Shown in pieces: positions 14,985 to 23,764 of a DNA stretch of 64,000 nucleotides. A program made the position numbers and the translations under genes. Position 1 is the first letter of the stretch. Every line of letters starts with the position of its first letter. The notes under the pieces are model-generated. The model saw only the letters and a program-made list of their open reading frames with translations, had not been told where the DNA came from and made no database searches. Origin of the DNA: Nocardia goodfellowii (lineage in GTDB: Bacteria; Actinomycetota; Actinomycetes; Mycobacteriales; Mycobacteriaceae); contig NZ_JAGGMR010000001.1 in assembly GCF_017875645.1 (NCBI RefSeq), positions 5,270,001-5,334,000 of the forward strand. The letters are read 5' to 3'.

Positions 14985-15773
14985 ATGAATATTCACTACG
15001 AAGTCGCGGACCAGGTGGCGACGATCTCGTTGAATCGGCCGGAGGCGGCCAATGCCCAGAACGCGGCGCTATTGGACGAACTCGATGCCGCCTGGCGGCG
15101 CGCCGCCGACGACGATGACGTCGCGGTCATCGTGCTGCGTGCCGAGGGCAAGCACTTCTCCGCCGGTCACGACCTCAAGGGCGACAGCTCCGCGCCCCGC
15201 CCCGACAAGATCACCCTCGACCTGCTCTACCACACCGAATCGCGCCGCTACCTGGAGTATTCGCTGCGCTGGCGCAATGTGCCGAAACCCGCCATCGCGG
15301 CGGTGCAGGGGCGCTGCATCGCGGGCGGACTGCTGCTGTGCTGGCCGTGCGACCTGATCATCGCCGCCGATGACGCGCAATTCTCCGACCCGGTTGTCCT
15401 GATGGGCATCGGCGGCGTCGAATACCACGGGCACACCTGGGAACTCGGGCCGCGCAAGGCCAAGGAGATGCTGTTCACCGGCCGGTCGTTCACCGCCGCC
15501 GAGGCCGAACGCTTCGGCATGGTGAACAAAGTGGTGCCCCGGGCCGAGTTGGACGCGCAAGCGCTGGCAATGGCGCGGCAGATCGCGCGGATGCCCGCCT
15601 TCGGTCTTCGGCAGGCCAAGCGCGCGGTGAATCAGACGCTCGATATCCAGGGCTTCTACGCCGCGATCCAATCCGTGTTCGACATCCATCAGACCGGGCA
15701 CGGAAATGCCTTGAGCGTCAACGGCTATCCGGTCCTGGTCGATCTGGAAAAGATGAAGGAATCGATCCAGTAG
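14985..15773 (+). CDS. Enoyl-CoA hydratase/isomerase family protein
   Basis: 262 residues, standard crotonase size. The oxyanion-hole blocks are HFSAGHDLKGD and GRCIAGGLLLCWPCDLIIA. The position after CDLIIAADDAQFSDP, where hydratases carry a catalytic Glu, reads VLMGIGGVEYHGHTWELGPR, which differs from classical hydratases and fits variants in steroid or terpenoid clusters. The ATG at 14985 has GAGGAG about 8 bases upstream. It stands alone, divergent from the TetR gene, and is followed by a hairpin terminator. Its probable role is hydration or isomerisation of an unsaturated acyl-CoA. Confidence 0.9.
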   Translation: MNIHYEVADQVATISLNRPEAANAQNAALLDELDAAWRRAADDDDVAVIVLRAEGKHFSAGHDLKGDSSAPRPDKITLDLLYHTESRRYLEYSLRWRNVPKPAIAAVQGRCIAGGLLLCWPCDLIIAADDAQFSDPVVLMGIGGVEYHGHTWELGPRKAKEMLFTGRSFTAAEAERFGMVNKVVPRAELDAQALAMARQIARMPAFGLRQAKRAVNQTLDIQGFYAAIQSVFDIHQTGHGNALSVNGYPVLVDLEKMKESIQ

Positions 15774-15781
15774 TGCGCGCG

Positions 15782-15804
15782 GCCCGGGCCATCGCGGCCC
15801 GGGC
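15782..15804. terminator. Hairpin between convergent genes
   Basis: Perfect 9-bp stem GCCCGGGCC / GGCCCGGGC around a 5-base loop, in the 46 bases between two convergent genes. There is no T-tract, so it is a weak or bidirectional terminator at best. Confidence 0.5.
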
Positions 15805-15819
15805 GGAGCGTGCACACCG

Positions 15820-17046
15820 CTAGCCGCCGCGTTCGACCCGATTGAACGGCACACCGTGGTCCGCGGCGAATTCGCGCGGCATATTCAACAGTCGTTCGCT
15901 GATGATGTTGCGAGACATTTCGGTGCTGCCGCCCGCGAGACTCCACGCCGCGCGGAACAGGTAGTCCAAGCCGATCCGGTGATCGGGATCGTGCGGACCC
16001 TCGGTAGCGGCCGCGGCCCCGGCGATCTTCACGGCCATATCCGCCTGCAGGCCCGCGTTCTCGGCGCTGAACACCCGGACCAGCGAACCGGCGGCGGCCG
16101 GCATCGCACCCGAGGTGACCGCATGCGAGACATGGGCGATGAGCTGATCGCGCACGAGGCTCCGGGCGCGCGCCGCACCGATATCCTCGCGTACCCGCGC
16201 GTCGCCGAGGGCGCCGACCGCACGAGCCAGATCGACCAGCGTGCTGACGTCACCGCCCAGATGCGGGCGCGCGCCACTGGTGTAGGGCGAGGTGCCGCCG
16301 ACCGCCGCGCGTTCGTGGTTCAGCAGCCGCCGCGTGGCGGCCCAGCCCTCGTCCACCGCGCCGAGCACGGAGTCGGCGGGCAGCCGGACATCGTCGAAGA
16401 ACTCCTGACAGAACTCGGTCGACCCGGTGACCTGCCTGATGCGCCGGATCGTCACACCGGCCGCCCGGCACGGCACCAGGAACAGGGTGAGGCCCGCGTG
16501 TTTGGGCACGTCCCAATTCGTGCGCGCCAGGCACAGGCCGTAGTCGGCGCCGTAGGCGCCCGAACTCCAGATCTTGGCGCCGTTGAGGATCCAGTCCGTC
16601 CCGTCCGCGTCCGCGCGGGTGGTCAGACCGGCCAGATCCGAGCCGCCGCGCGGCTCGGACAGGAACTGGGACAGGATCTCCTCCCCGCGCAGCACGGCCG
16701 GCAGGTGGGCGCGCTTCTGCTCCTCGGTGCCGAGGTCCAGGATGGTGGCCGCGCAGATGGCCAGGGTGGGTACGTTGAGCACCAGCGGCATCTCGTAGCC
16801 GAGCGACTCCTCGGTGAAGGCGCGCTGGTGGGCGGGCGTCAGCCCCTGTCCGCCATAGGCTTTCGGGAAACAGAGGCCCGCGAAACCGCCTTCGTGCAGT
16901 AGTCGTTGCAGCGCGCGGGCGCGGTCCCAGACCGCGTCGTCGTCCGCGCCGGTGTAGGTCTTGGTCGTGGGTGCGAGGTTGTCTTTCAGCCAGCGCCGGG
17001 CGCGTTCGCGGAATTCCGGCACGGTTTCGAGGTCGGTCGGGTTCAT
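15820..17046 (-). CDS. Acyl-CoA dehydrogenase (408 residues)
   Basis: FAD-dependent acyl-CoA dehydrogenase of normal length, which introduces an alpha-beta double bond. FAD/substrate blocks are visible as SQFLSEPRGGSDLAG and ILNGAKIWSSGA, and the C-terminal end reads GGSTEMSRNIISERLLNMPRE. It overlaps the adjacent smaller dehydrogenase gene (ATGA, 17043-17046). In actinobacterial steroid and terpenoid degradation such adjacent pairs form alpha2beta2 heterotetramers, and this pair probably does too. It is the last gene of the leftward operon that begins at 23645. Confidence 0.92.
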   Translation of the reverse strand: MNPTDLETVPEFRERARRWLKDNLAPTTKTYTGADDDAVWDRARALQRLLHEGGFAGLCFPKAYGGQGLTPAHQRAFTEESLGYEMPLVLNVPTLAICAATILDLGTEEQKRAHLPAVLRGEEILSQFLSEPRGGSDLAGLTTRADADGTDWILNGAKIWSSGAYGADYGLCLARTNWDVPKHAGLTLFLVPCRAAGVTIRRIRQVTGSTEFCQEFFDDVRLPADSVLGAVDEGWAATRRLLNHERAAVGGTSPYTSGARPHLGGDVSTLVDLARAVGALGDARVREDIGAARARSLVRDQLIAHVSHAVTSGAMPAAAGSLVRVFSAENAGLQADMAVKIAGAAAATEGPHDPDHRIGLDYLFRAAWSLAGGSTEMSRNIISERLLNMPREFAADHGVPFNRVERGG

Positions 17047-18173
17047 GCGGCTGTCTGCTCCAAGAATTCGGTGATGCGCCGGTACTGCTCCTCCGGGGTG
17101 CCGTACAGCGCCCGGCCGAGCGTGACGCGGCGCAGGTACAGATGCAGGTCGTGCTCCCAGGTAACCCCGATGCCACCGTGCAACTGGACACAGTCCTGCA
17201 CGATGACCGGGGCCCGATCTCCGACATAGGCTTTCGCCACCGCGGCGCACTCCGGGGCGGATTCCGCGTCGTCGTCCCAGGCCGCGGCGGCGGCCCACGC
17301 GGTGGCGCGGCAGGCTTCCAGCCAGGTCTTGTTGTCGGCCATTCGATGTTTGAGCGCCTGGTAGGACGCCAGCGGCCGGCCGAAGGTGTAGCGGTCGAAC
17401 ATCCATCCGACGGTGGCGTCGAAGGCGCGGTCGGTCGCGCCGACCAGCTCGACGGCGGTCAAGGTGGCCGCCACCTGCAGCTGTGCGCGGGCGGCTGCCG
17501 CCGCGGCGGGGCCGCGCTGTAGCACCACCGCCGGTTCGACTGCCACATCGCGGAATTCGACGTGCGCCGTCGTCCGCACCAGATCCAGCGTCCAGGTGGG
17601 GGTGGCCCGGACTCCGGGCGCGCTTGCGGATACCAGCACCTGCACCGGCCCGTCGGGGCTGTGCGCCGTCACCAGGAAGAGGTCCGCGTCCGCGCCGTAC
17701 TCGACCCGATCTTTGATTCCGGTCAATCGATAACCCGCGCCGTCGGGTACGGCCAGGCAGCCGGGAGAAGCCAGGTCGAGTCCGCGGCCGGGCTCATAGA
17801 CGGCCCAGGTCGCGACGGCGTCGCCCGCGACGATCGCGTCGATCTCCGTCGCGCATCGATCATCCGCTCCCGCCAGACCGGTGAGTACGGCGCTCGTCGC
17901 GGCGAGCGGCCCCGGTGCGCAGGCCCGGCCGAATTCCTCGGCGATACCGGCGAGCTCGGTCAGCGGACGCCCGGAAACGCTGCCGCCGCCGTGACTTTCG
18001 GCCACGAGGGGCGCGGTCCAGCCCAATTGGGCCCCGCGCCGCCACCACTGCCGGTCGAGGCCGGCGCGGTTCTCGGCGAGCGCGCGCACGGTGGCGAGCG
18101 GAACCGTATCGGCCAGGAAGTCTCGGGTGGTCTCCTGAAAGAGCCGCTGGTCGGCCGTTGCCGCGAGATGCAT
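17043..18173 (-). CDS. Acyl-CoA dehydrogenase, partner subunit (376 residues)
   Basis: A shorter acyl-CoA dehydrogenase family protein. The N-terminal domain (RLFQETTRDFLADTVP) and the C-terminal segment CVQLHGGIGVTWEHDLHLYL are well preserved, whereas the middle beta domain is less typical (GYRLTGIKDRVEYGADAD). This is the pattern of the second subunit in heteromeric FadE/ChsE-type enzymes. It overlaps the larger subunit gene downstream by four bases and follows the aldolase-like gene after 21 bases. Which subunit carries the catalytic base needs a structural alignment. Confidence 0.9.
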   Translation of the reverse strand: MHLAATADQRLFQETTRDFLADTVPLATVRALAENRAGLDRQWWRRGAQLGWTAPLVAESHGGGSVSGRPLTELAGIAEEFGRACAPGPLAATSAVLTGLAGADDRCATEIDAIVAGDAVATWAVYEPGRGLDLASPGCLAVPDGAGYRLTGIKDRVEYGADADLFLVTAHSPDGPVQVLVSASAPGVRATPTWTLDLVRTTAHVEFRDVAVEPAVVLQRGPAAAAAARAQLQVAATLTAVELVGATDRAFDATVGWMFDRYTFGRPLASYQALKHRMADNKTWLEACRATAWAAAAAWDDDAESAPECAAVAKAYVGDRAPVIVQDCVQLHGGIGVTWEHDLHLYLRRVTLGRALYGTPEEQYRRITEFLEQTAA

Positions 18174-18194
18174 GGATGCCCTTTCGGGAGAGGG

Positions 18195-19853
18195 TCAGGT
18201 TTCGCTGCGGAGCAGGATCGCGCCACCCGGGGTGAGCCCGCCGCTCGAGACCACGCCGACCCGCGCACCCGGCACCTGGCGGTCTCCGGCCGTCCCGCGC
18301 AGTTGCGTGACCGCCTCGTGCAGCAGGCCCATCCCGTGGGTGCGGCCGTGCGAGAGCTGGCCGCCGTGGGTGTTCAACGGCAGCAAGCCGTCGCGCGCGA
18401 TGTTCTTCCCGCCGTCGAGGAAGTCACCGGCCTCGCCGATCCCGCAGAAGCCGAGCGCTTCGATCCAGGACAGGCAGTTGAAGGTGAAGCCGTCGTAGAG
18501 CTCGGCGACGTCGACATCGCTGGGCCGCAGGGTGGTTCGCGTCCACAGATGCGCGGCCGGGCCGAGTACCTGTGGTTCATGGGTGAGAGTGCTCTGGTCC
18601 CATTCGATCCGCTCGATGATCTGGGTGCCCACGGCTTCGACCAGCACCGGTGGGGTGGGCAGGTCCCGTGCCGCGTCGACCGCCGAGACGATCACCGCGA
18701 CCGCGCCGTCGCAGGGCACATCGCAGTCGTAGAGCCCGAACGGCGTGGTGATGGTGCGCGCCTCCAGATAGTCCTGCATGGACATCGGATCTCGGTACAC
18801 CGCACTGGGATTCAGCTCGGCGTTGGCGCGCTGGTTGAGCGCGATCCAGCCCAGGCTCTCCCGCGTGGTGCCGTAGCGGTGGAAATGCCGCTGCGCGTTC
18901 TGGGCCAGCGTGTGCGCCGCCGAGGTGGCTCCGAACGGCGCCATCCAGCCGGCGCTGCGGCTACCGGAGGGGGCGATGCGGCCCGTGCGCATCATCTCGT
19001 TGAAGGTGGCCTCCCAGACGGTGCGGAAGCACAGCACATGCCGGGCCAGTCCGCCCGCGACCGCCAGCATGGCCGCGATCACCGACCCGCCGGGACCGAA
19101 GGTTTCGATGCCGCCGTTGTGCCAGGTGGGCCGGATGCCGAGCGCGGCCTCCAGCGCGGTGACCCCGCCTTCGCCGAACCCGCCCAGGTTCCCGCCGCCG
19201 GGATAGGACGAGAGCCCATCGATCTCGTCCAAGGTGAGACCGGCGTCGGCGACCGCGCGCTCGCAGGCGCGCACGGTCAGCTCGAGCGGCGGCACCATGA
19301 GCCGCCGGCCGATCTCGGACATGCCGACACCGGTCAGCGCGACCTGATCCTCGAACTTCTGCCGGCGGACCATCGGGCGCACGTGCCGCCAGACCTCGTG
19401 GGGGGCGATCTCGTCGATCGGCAGCGCCGCGGGCGCGGGCTGCTCGTCGACCGGCCGGAACAGCGGCAGCCAGACGTCCCCATCGGCCCGGAACGTCACC
19501 TCGACACGCAGACCGAGCACGAGATCGGCTGGGTCGCAATCGATCACGTTGGTGGTCAGGCGCACGCGCGGATCGTCTTCGAGCGCGACCTGCGCCACCA
19601 CGTAGGGCGCCGGCAGCCCCGGCCCACCGAAACGTTCGTTGACGGTGAACCCGGCCAGCGTGCCGAAGCCGGACACGACCCGCACTCCCAGTTCGTGGCC
19701 GCGGCAGTAGCGGCACACGGGCTGCGGCGGATGAATCAGCGCCGCGCAGGACAGGCACTCCTGAATACGCAACCGGCCGTCCGCGCCGGAGCTCCAGAAG
19801 AACTCGTTGTCCAAGGTCAGCAGCGGCAGGGGTCGCCCCGAAGCCTCGGCCAC
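18195..19853 (-). CDS. Fused Zn-ribbon/OB-fold (DUF35) and Cys-less thiolase-like protein, probable aldolase
   Basis: 552 residues. Residues 1-150 are a DUF35 protein: a rubredoxin-like zinc ribbon with Cys pairs at about 34/37 and 48/51 (CLSC, CRYC), then an OB-fold (PAPYVVAQVALEDDP). The rest is a thiolase-fold Ltp-type protein, but the usual nucleophile position reads ETFGPGGSVIAA without Cys, and the GHPxGATG block is replaced by HGRTHGMGLLHEA. In steroid side-chain degradation Ltp2, also lacking this Cys, acts with the separate DUF35 domain of ChsH2 as a retro-aldolase. Here the two appear as one polypeptide in the reverse order. It probably cleaves a beta-hydroxyacyl-CoA; the fusion makes a dedicated complex unnecessary. 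Confidence 0.85.
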   Translation of the reverse strand: MAEASGRPLPLLTLDNEFFWSSGADGRLRIQECLSCAALIHPPQPVCRYCRGHELGVRVVSGFGTLAGFTVNERFGGPGLPAPYVVAQVALEDDPRVRLTTNVIDCDPADLVLGLRVEVTFRADGDVWLPLFRPVDEQPAPAALPIDEIAPHEVWRHVRPMVRRQKFEDQVALTGVGMSEIGRRLMVPPLELTVRACERAVADAGLTLDEIDGLSSYPGGGNLGGFGEGGVTALEAALGIRPTWHNGGIETFGPGGSVIAAMLAVAGGLARHVLCFRTVWEATFNEMMRTGRIAPSGSRSAGWMAPFGATSAAHTLAQNAQRHFHRYGTTRESLGWIALNQRANAELNPSAVYRDPMSMQDYLEARTITTPFGLYDCDVPCDGAVAVIVSAVDAARDLPTPPVLVEAVGTQIIERIEWDQSTLTHEPQVLGPAAHLWTRTTLRPSDVDVAELYDGFTFNCLSWIEALGFCGIGEAGDFLDGGKNIARDGLLPLNTHGGQLSHGRTHGMGLLHEAVTQLRGTAGDRQVPGARVGVVSSGGLTPGGAILLRSET

Positions 19854-19942
19854 GTCGTCTCCTCGTATTGTCCTGGCCGCGTGCGGCAGCCGGCCCGGGT
19901 GGTGCGGCCGGGCGCTCGAGCTGCCGCCGCCGCGTCGTGCCC

Positions 19943-21271
19943 TCAGATCTGCGCGGTGTCCTTGCGTACCGTGACCGGTTCGGCGAGACGCTGCTCATCG
20001 CAGATCTGCTGCAACTTCGTCAGGGTCTCGTCGAGCCCGGGTCCCAGTCGCGGTCCGGGCGTGAAGGTGGCCGGGAGGTGCCGCATGCCCTGGATGACCG
20101 CGATGGTCTCGTAGTGCACCGTGGTCTCGGGATCACAGACGTAATCCGGGATCCGATCCAGTACCGCGATCAGCATCCGCTTGAAGACCGTGCGCGCCAC
20201 GTTGGAACCGATGCAGCGGTGCACGCCGAGCCCGAAGCTGTAGTGCCGGTTGCCTTTCCGGTCGAGAATGAGCTTTTCCGGATCGTCGAAGACCTGCGGA
20301 TCGCGGTTGGCCATCGCCCAGGACAACCAGACCCGGTCGCCCTCCTCGAACTGTTGCCCGGCCACGGCGCAGTCCTCGGCGATGGTGCGCCCGTCGCCCG
20401 GCGCGGGCGTGTAGTAACGCAGGAACTCCTCGGTCGCGGAATCGAGCAGCACATCGCGTTCCCGGCTGAGCGTTTCACGTTCGTCCGGGTGCTGGGAGAG
20501 CCATTCCAGCGCGTGGGCGGTGAGCGCGGTGGTGGTGTCGAAGCCGCCGCCGATGAGCAGGGCGAGCATGCCCAGCGATTCCATATCGGGGAGCGGTTCG
20601 CCGTTCAAGGTCGCCTGCGTGAGGGCGTAGATCAGTCCGGGGCGCGGCGTCTCGCGGATCTCGGCCATGTTCGTCAACAAGTCGATCCCCATGGCCCGAT
20701 GCATCTCCGCGACGCGCGGATAGTCCTCCGACATCGGTGGGGTATAGACCGCCGCGTGTACCGGTTCGTTGTACAACTCCCACTTGTGCAGCGGGACGCC
20801 CAGCATCGCCAGGGTCAGCACGGCCGGCACGATGTTGGCCAGATCGTCGACGAAATCGATACGCCCGCTTTCGATCTTCTCGTCGATGGAGGCGCGCACC
20901 ACCTCGTCGATGAACGGAACCCAGCGTTTGACCGCGGCGGGAGATAAATACGGGTTCAGCACCGAGCGAAGTTCGCGATGCTCGGGTTCGTCCATCTCCA
21001 GAATGCCGCCGCGGATGCCGCGGGCGCGGTCCGGCGGCGGGATGCTGATGCCCCGGTAGCCGCGCCGGACCCCTTGCGGGTCATTGTCATTGGAGGTGTG
21101 CGGGCAGCGGGCGAGCTCGAAGACCTCCCGATTGCCCGCCGCCACCCAATGCCCGTCGTAGGTGTCGGTCCAGGCGAGCGGACACTTCTCGTGCATCTGC
21201 TCGGTAATGGCCTGGAAGTTGTCGCGGTAGTCCGGGGCGAACCGGTCGAAGTGAAAATTGGGCTGCTTCAT
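19943..21271 (-). CDS. Cytochrome P450
   Basis: 442 residues, a soluble bacterial class I P450. The haem-binding Cys is residue 353 in FGLGVHRCIGSNVAR, the I-helix oxygen-activation motif is GGGFDTTT (241-248), and the ExxR pair is at 282-285 (EFLR). P450s insert one oxygen atom into an unactivated C-H bond, taking electrons from a ferredoxin; a 3Fe-4S ferredoxin gene lies 9 bases upstream. The mycofactocin-type SDR gene in the same operon could oxidise the alcohol this enzyme makes. The sequence resembles CYP125/142-like or terpenoid hydroxylases only in a general way, so I give no family number. Confidence 0.95.
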   Translation of the reverse strand: MKQPNFHFDRFAPDYRDNFQAITEQMHEKCPLAWTDTYDGHWVAAGNREVFELARCPHTSNDNDPQGVRRGYRGISIPPPDRARGIRGGILEMDEPEHRELRSVLNPYLSPAAVKRWVPFIDEVVRASIDEKIESGRIDFVDDLANIVPAVLTLAMLGVPLHKWELYNEPVHAAVYTPPMSEDYPRVAEMHRAMGIDLLTNMAEIRETPRPGLIYALTQATLNGEPLPDMESLGMLALLIGGGFDTTTALTAHALEWLSQHPDERETLSRERDVLLDSATEEFLRYYTPAPGDGRTIAEDCAVAGQQFEEGDRVWLSWAMANRDPQVFDDPEKLILDRKGNRHYSFGLGVHRCIGSNVARTVFKRMLIAVLDRIPDYVCDPETTVHYETIAVIQGMRHLPATFTPGPRLGPGLDETLTKLQQICDEQRLAEPVTVRKDTAQI

Positions 21272-21280
21272 GGTCGGCCT

Positions 21281-21475
21281 CTATTCGCTGATGGAGATCG
21301 CGCGTTCGGGGCAGGAATGCACAGCCTCGCGCACCTCGGCCTCCTGATCGGCGGGGACGTCTGCGCTGACAGGGGAGGAGTGGCCGTCGATCTCACTGAG
21401 CTCGAAGGCTTTCGGGGCGATCATGGCGCACAGCGTGTGGCCCTGACAGCGTTCCGGATCGACTCGGACTTTCAC
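21281..21475 (-). CDS. 3Fe-4S ferredoxin, P450 redox partner
   Basis: 64 residues with Cys at 10, 16 and 55 in the pattern CxxHxxC...CP, where the second Cys of a 4Fe-4S motif is replaced by His13. This is typical of actinobacterial 3Fe-4S ferredoxins that feed P450s. It sits between the P450 gene (9 bases downstream) and the SDR (13 bases upstream). No ferredoxin reductase gene is present in the window, so a housekeeping reductase is presumably used. Confidence 0.94.
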   Translation of the reverse strand: MKVRVDPERCQGHTLCAMIAPKAFELSEIDGHSSPVSADVPADQEAEVREAVHSCPERAISISE

Positions 21476-21488
21476 GAGTTCATTCCCT

Positions 21489-22349
21489 TCAGATGTGGAA
21501 GTCGTACCACTTCAGGTAGCCGCCGGCATCGACGCGCAGCTGGGTACCGGTGATGAAGCGGGACTCGTCGGAGGCCAGGAACAACACCGCGTCGGTGATG
21601 TCGCCGGGCTCGACATAGGGCACCGGCATCGCCTGCTGAACGAAGAAGGCGGGTTCGGCGTCGGCGCGGGTCGGATTCTCCAGATCGGGCCGGAAGGACC
21701 GGTACATCGGTTCGCTCTGCAGCATGTCGGTGTTGCAGTTGGTCGGGTGTACCACGTTGGCGCGAATCCGCTTGGGCGCGATATGCGTCGCGAGCTCGTG
21801 GATGTACTGCGACAGCAGCCGTTTGGCGACCATGTAGGCGACGCCGCCGGGATCCTTGCCCGGCTGATCCACTTTGCTGACGTCCATCAGCGCCGCGATC
21901 GAGCCGGTCGCGACGATCGAGGAGCCGTCCCCGAGATGCGGAATAGCGGCCTGCACGGCGTTGATGACGCCGACCAGATTGGTATCGATGACATCGGACC
22001 AGGCCTGCCACTGCGGCTGCCCCTTCATGCCGGCGATGCCGGCCTGGGCCACCACGATGTCGAGCCGGCCCAATTCACCTACGCCGCGTTCGAGTACGGC
22101 GCGCAACGCGGCGGCATCGCGCACGTCGGCCGGTTCGGCGATGATGCGCCGGCCCGCCTTCTCCACCAGCCGGACGGTCTCGTCGAGATCCTCCGGCGTG
22201 GACAGCGAATAGCCGATGCTGTCGATATTGCGGCAGATATCGACCGCGATGATGTCCGCGCCCTCTTCGGCCAGACGGACGGCATGGCTGCGGCCCTGGC
22301 CGCGCGCTGCCCCGGTGATGAAGGCGACCTTGCCCTCGACTCGTCCCAC
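21489..22349 (-). CDS. Mycofactocin-type SDR oxidoreductase
   Basis: 286 residues of the SDR subfamily associated with mycofactocin. The N-terminus VAFITGAARGQGRSHAVRLA and the insert DICRNIDSIGYSLSTPEDL after beta-2 are characteristic of that subfamily, whose members hold a non-exchangeable nicotinamide cofactor and pass electrons to mycofactocin. Catalytic Ser150, Tyr172 and Lys176 (AYMVAK) are present. It lies beside the ferredoxin and P450 genes, so it probably oxidises the hydroxylated product. Its presence in the same island as mftABC makes a functional link plausible. The subfamily call is from sequence pattern, not from a database search. Confidence 0.88.
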   Translation of the reverse strand: MGRVEGKVAFITGAARGQGRSHAVRLAEEGADIIAVDICRNIDSIGYSLSTPEDLDETVRLVEKAGRRIIAEPADVRDAAALRAVLERGVGELGRLDIVVAQAGIAGMKGQPQWQAWSDVIDTNLVGVINAVQAAIPHLGDGSSIVATGSIAALMDVSKVDQPGKDPGGVAYMVAKRLLSQYIHELATHIAPKRIRANVVHPTNCNTDMLQSEPMYRSFRPDLENPTRADAEPAFFVQQAMPVPYVEPGDITDAVLFLASDESRFITGTQLRVDAGGYLKWYDFHI

Positions 22350-22391
22350 GGGACTTTCCTTTCGATCGGTGAAAATTGGTAGTGCGATGTG

Positions 22392-23645
22392 TCAGTGCGC
22401 GCGCTGGGCGTAGAGCTCGGCGTATTCCTTGCGCGATTTCGTCGAGGTATCGACGTCGCGGGCGAGCTCACGCAGTGCACCGACCGTGGCCTTTTCCCGC
22501 GGCGTGCGCGCGAAGGGATCGATACCGAAGAATCGACAGGCGTTCTGCCAAGTGATCTTGTTGATATCGGTGTCGTCCGCCCCGGCGGCCTGCAATTCGG
22601 CCAGGACGAATTCGGGCGCGTTGGGCCACAGCGAATCCGAATGCGGGTAGTCGCACTCCCAGGCGATCGAATCGATGCCGATCTCGTGCCGCAATTTGAG
22701 CGAGGTCTTGTCGGTGACGTAGCAGGCCAGCACGTGCTCGCGGAAAACCTCGCTGGGCATTTTGCCGCCGAAGTCGCGCCGCAGCCAGCGCTGGTTGGTG
22801 TAGTGCCGGTCCGAGCGGTCCAGGAAGAACGGAATCCAGCCGATGCCGCCCTCGGACAGCGCCACCTTCAGCTCGGGGAAGCTACGGAAGGCAGGTCCCC
22901 ACAGCAGGTCCTGCGCGGCGAGCTGGGAAATGCTGGGGGCCAGCACCATCAGCGCGTCGATGGGGGAGTTGGGTGCCAGGCGCAGCGCGCCGAAGCCCTG
23001 TCCGATGTGCAGGTTCATCACGGTGCCGTGGTCGGACAGCGCGGTGAAGACCGGCCCCCAATAGTCGATGTCGTGGTAGCTGGGCAGTCCGTCGATGTGC
23101 GGAAGCTCGGCCATGGTGACCGAATGGCAGCCGCGCGCCGCCAGGCGCTCGATCTCCGCGACGGCCAGCGCCGGATCCCACAGCGGCAGAATGGCATTGG
23201 GAATGAACCGGTCCGGGTAGGCGCCCACCCAGTCCTCGAGGTGCCAATCGTTATAGGCCTGGATCATGGCGACGGTGATCTCGTCCTTGAAGTGGCTGAG
23301 ATGTCCCGCGCTGAAGCCGGCGAAAGTGGGAAAGCACATCGAGATGTGAATGCCGTTGGCGTTCATATCCTTGATGCGGTCGTGGATGTCGTAGACCGCC
23401 GGGCGCATCTCGGCGTAGCCGGCGGGATCGCGCCCCCATTCTTCCGGCGGCCAGGAGACCACGGCGTTGAGACCGGCCACCCCGGTGGGCCGGCCGCGGT
23501 ACATCCATCGGTCGATGCCTTTTTCGTCGACGACGACTCGCGGCGTCTCCTCGGCCCACTTGCTCGGCACCCGGCCGTCGAACATGTTGTGCGGCTCGAC
23601 GACGTGGTCGTCGATGCTCACCAGAATCATGTCGTCGATGTTCAT
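22392..23645 (-). CDS. Amidohydrolase-2 family protein (417 residues)
   Basis: A member of the amidohydrolase-2 superfamily, which includes metal-dependent decarboxylases and C-C hydrolases. It begins MNIDDMILVSIDDHVVEP and carries MNLHIGQGFG and a conserved ECDYPHSDSLWP block whose Asp is the usual catalytic residue. It shares the overall plan of the proteins at 25195 and 48363 but is more diverged (SIDDHVVEP rather than FDADNHLYE). It is the first gene of the seven-gene leftward operon, and an operator-like site lies 82 bases upstream of its start. Hydrolase versus decarboxylase activity cannot be decided. Confidence 0.88.
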   Translation of the reverse strand: MNIDDMILVSIDDHVVEPHNMFDGRVPSKWAEETPRVVVDEKGIDRWMYRGRPTGVAGLNAVVSWPPEEWGRDPAGYAEMRPAVYDIHDRIKDMNANGIHISMCFPTFAGFSAGHLSHFKDEITVAMIQAYNDWHLEDWVGAYPDRFIPNAILPLWDPALAVAEIERLAARGCHSVTMAELPHIDGLPSYHDIDYWGPVFTALSDHGTVMNLHIGQGFGALRLAPNSPIDALMVLAPSISQLAAQDLLWGPAFRSFPELKVALSEGGIGWIPFFLDRSDRHYTNQRWLRRDFGGKMPSEVFREHVLACYVTDKTSLKLRHEIGIDSIAWECDYPHSDSLWPNAPEFVLAELQAAGADDTDINKITWQNACRFFGIDPFARTPREKATVGALRELARDVDTSTKSRKEYAELYAQRAH

Positions 23646-23726
23646 CTGATTCCTCGCTGTGTGACCGGGTCGGCGGAGCTGTCACGCACCGGTCCCGGTA
23701 TGAAGAGATCGTAGATCTCGCTAGTG

Positions 23727-23741
23727 GAGAATGTCACTCTC
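23727..23741. promoter_or_regulatory. GAGAAT-type operator copy 4 (upstream of P450 operon)
   Basis: GAGAATGTCACTCTC, one mismatch from a perfect inverted repeat; a further GAGAAT lies at 23746-23751. It is in the short gap between the ligase gene (ends 23765) and the start of the amidohydrolase at 23645, so it can control the leftward operon that includes the ferredoxin and P450. Confidence 0.65.
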
Positions 23742-23764
23742 GAAAGAGAATAACAGTGCATCCG

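Noticed and set aside
17562..20114. 850-codon plus-strand open frame
   Set aside because: It runs antisense through three well-supported minus-strand genes (acyl-CoA dehydrogenase, aldolase-like, P450 end). High GC produces long open antisense frames.
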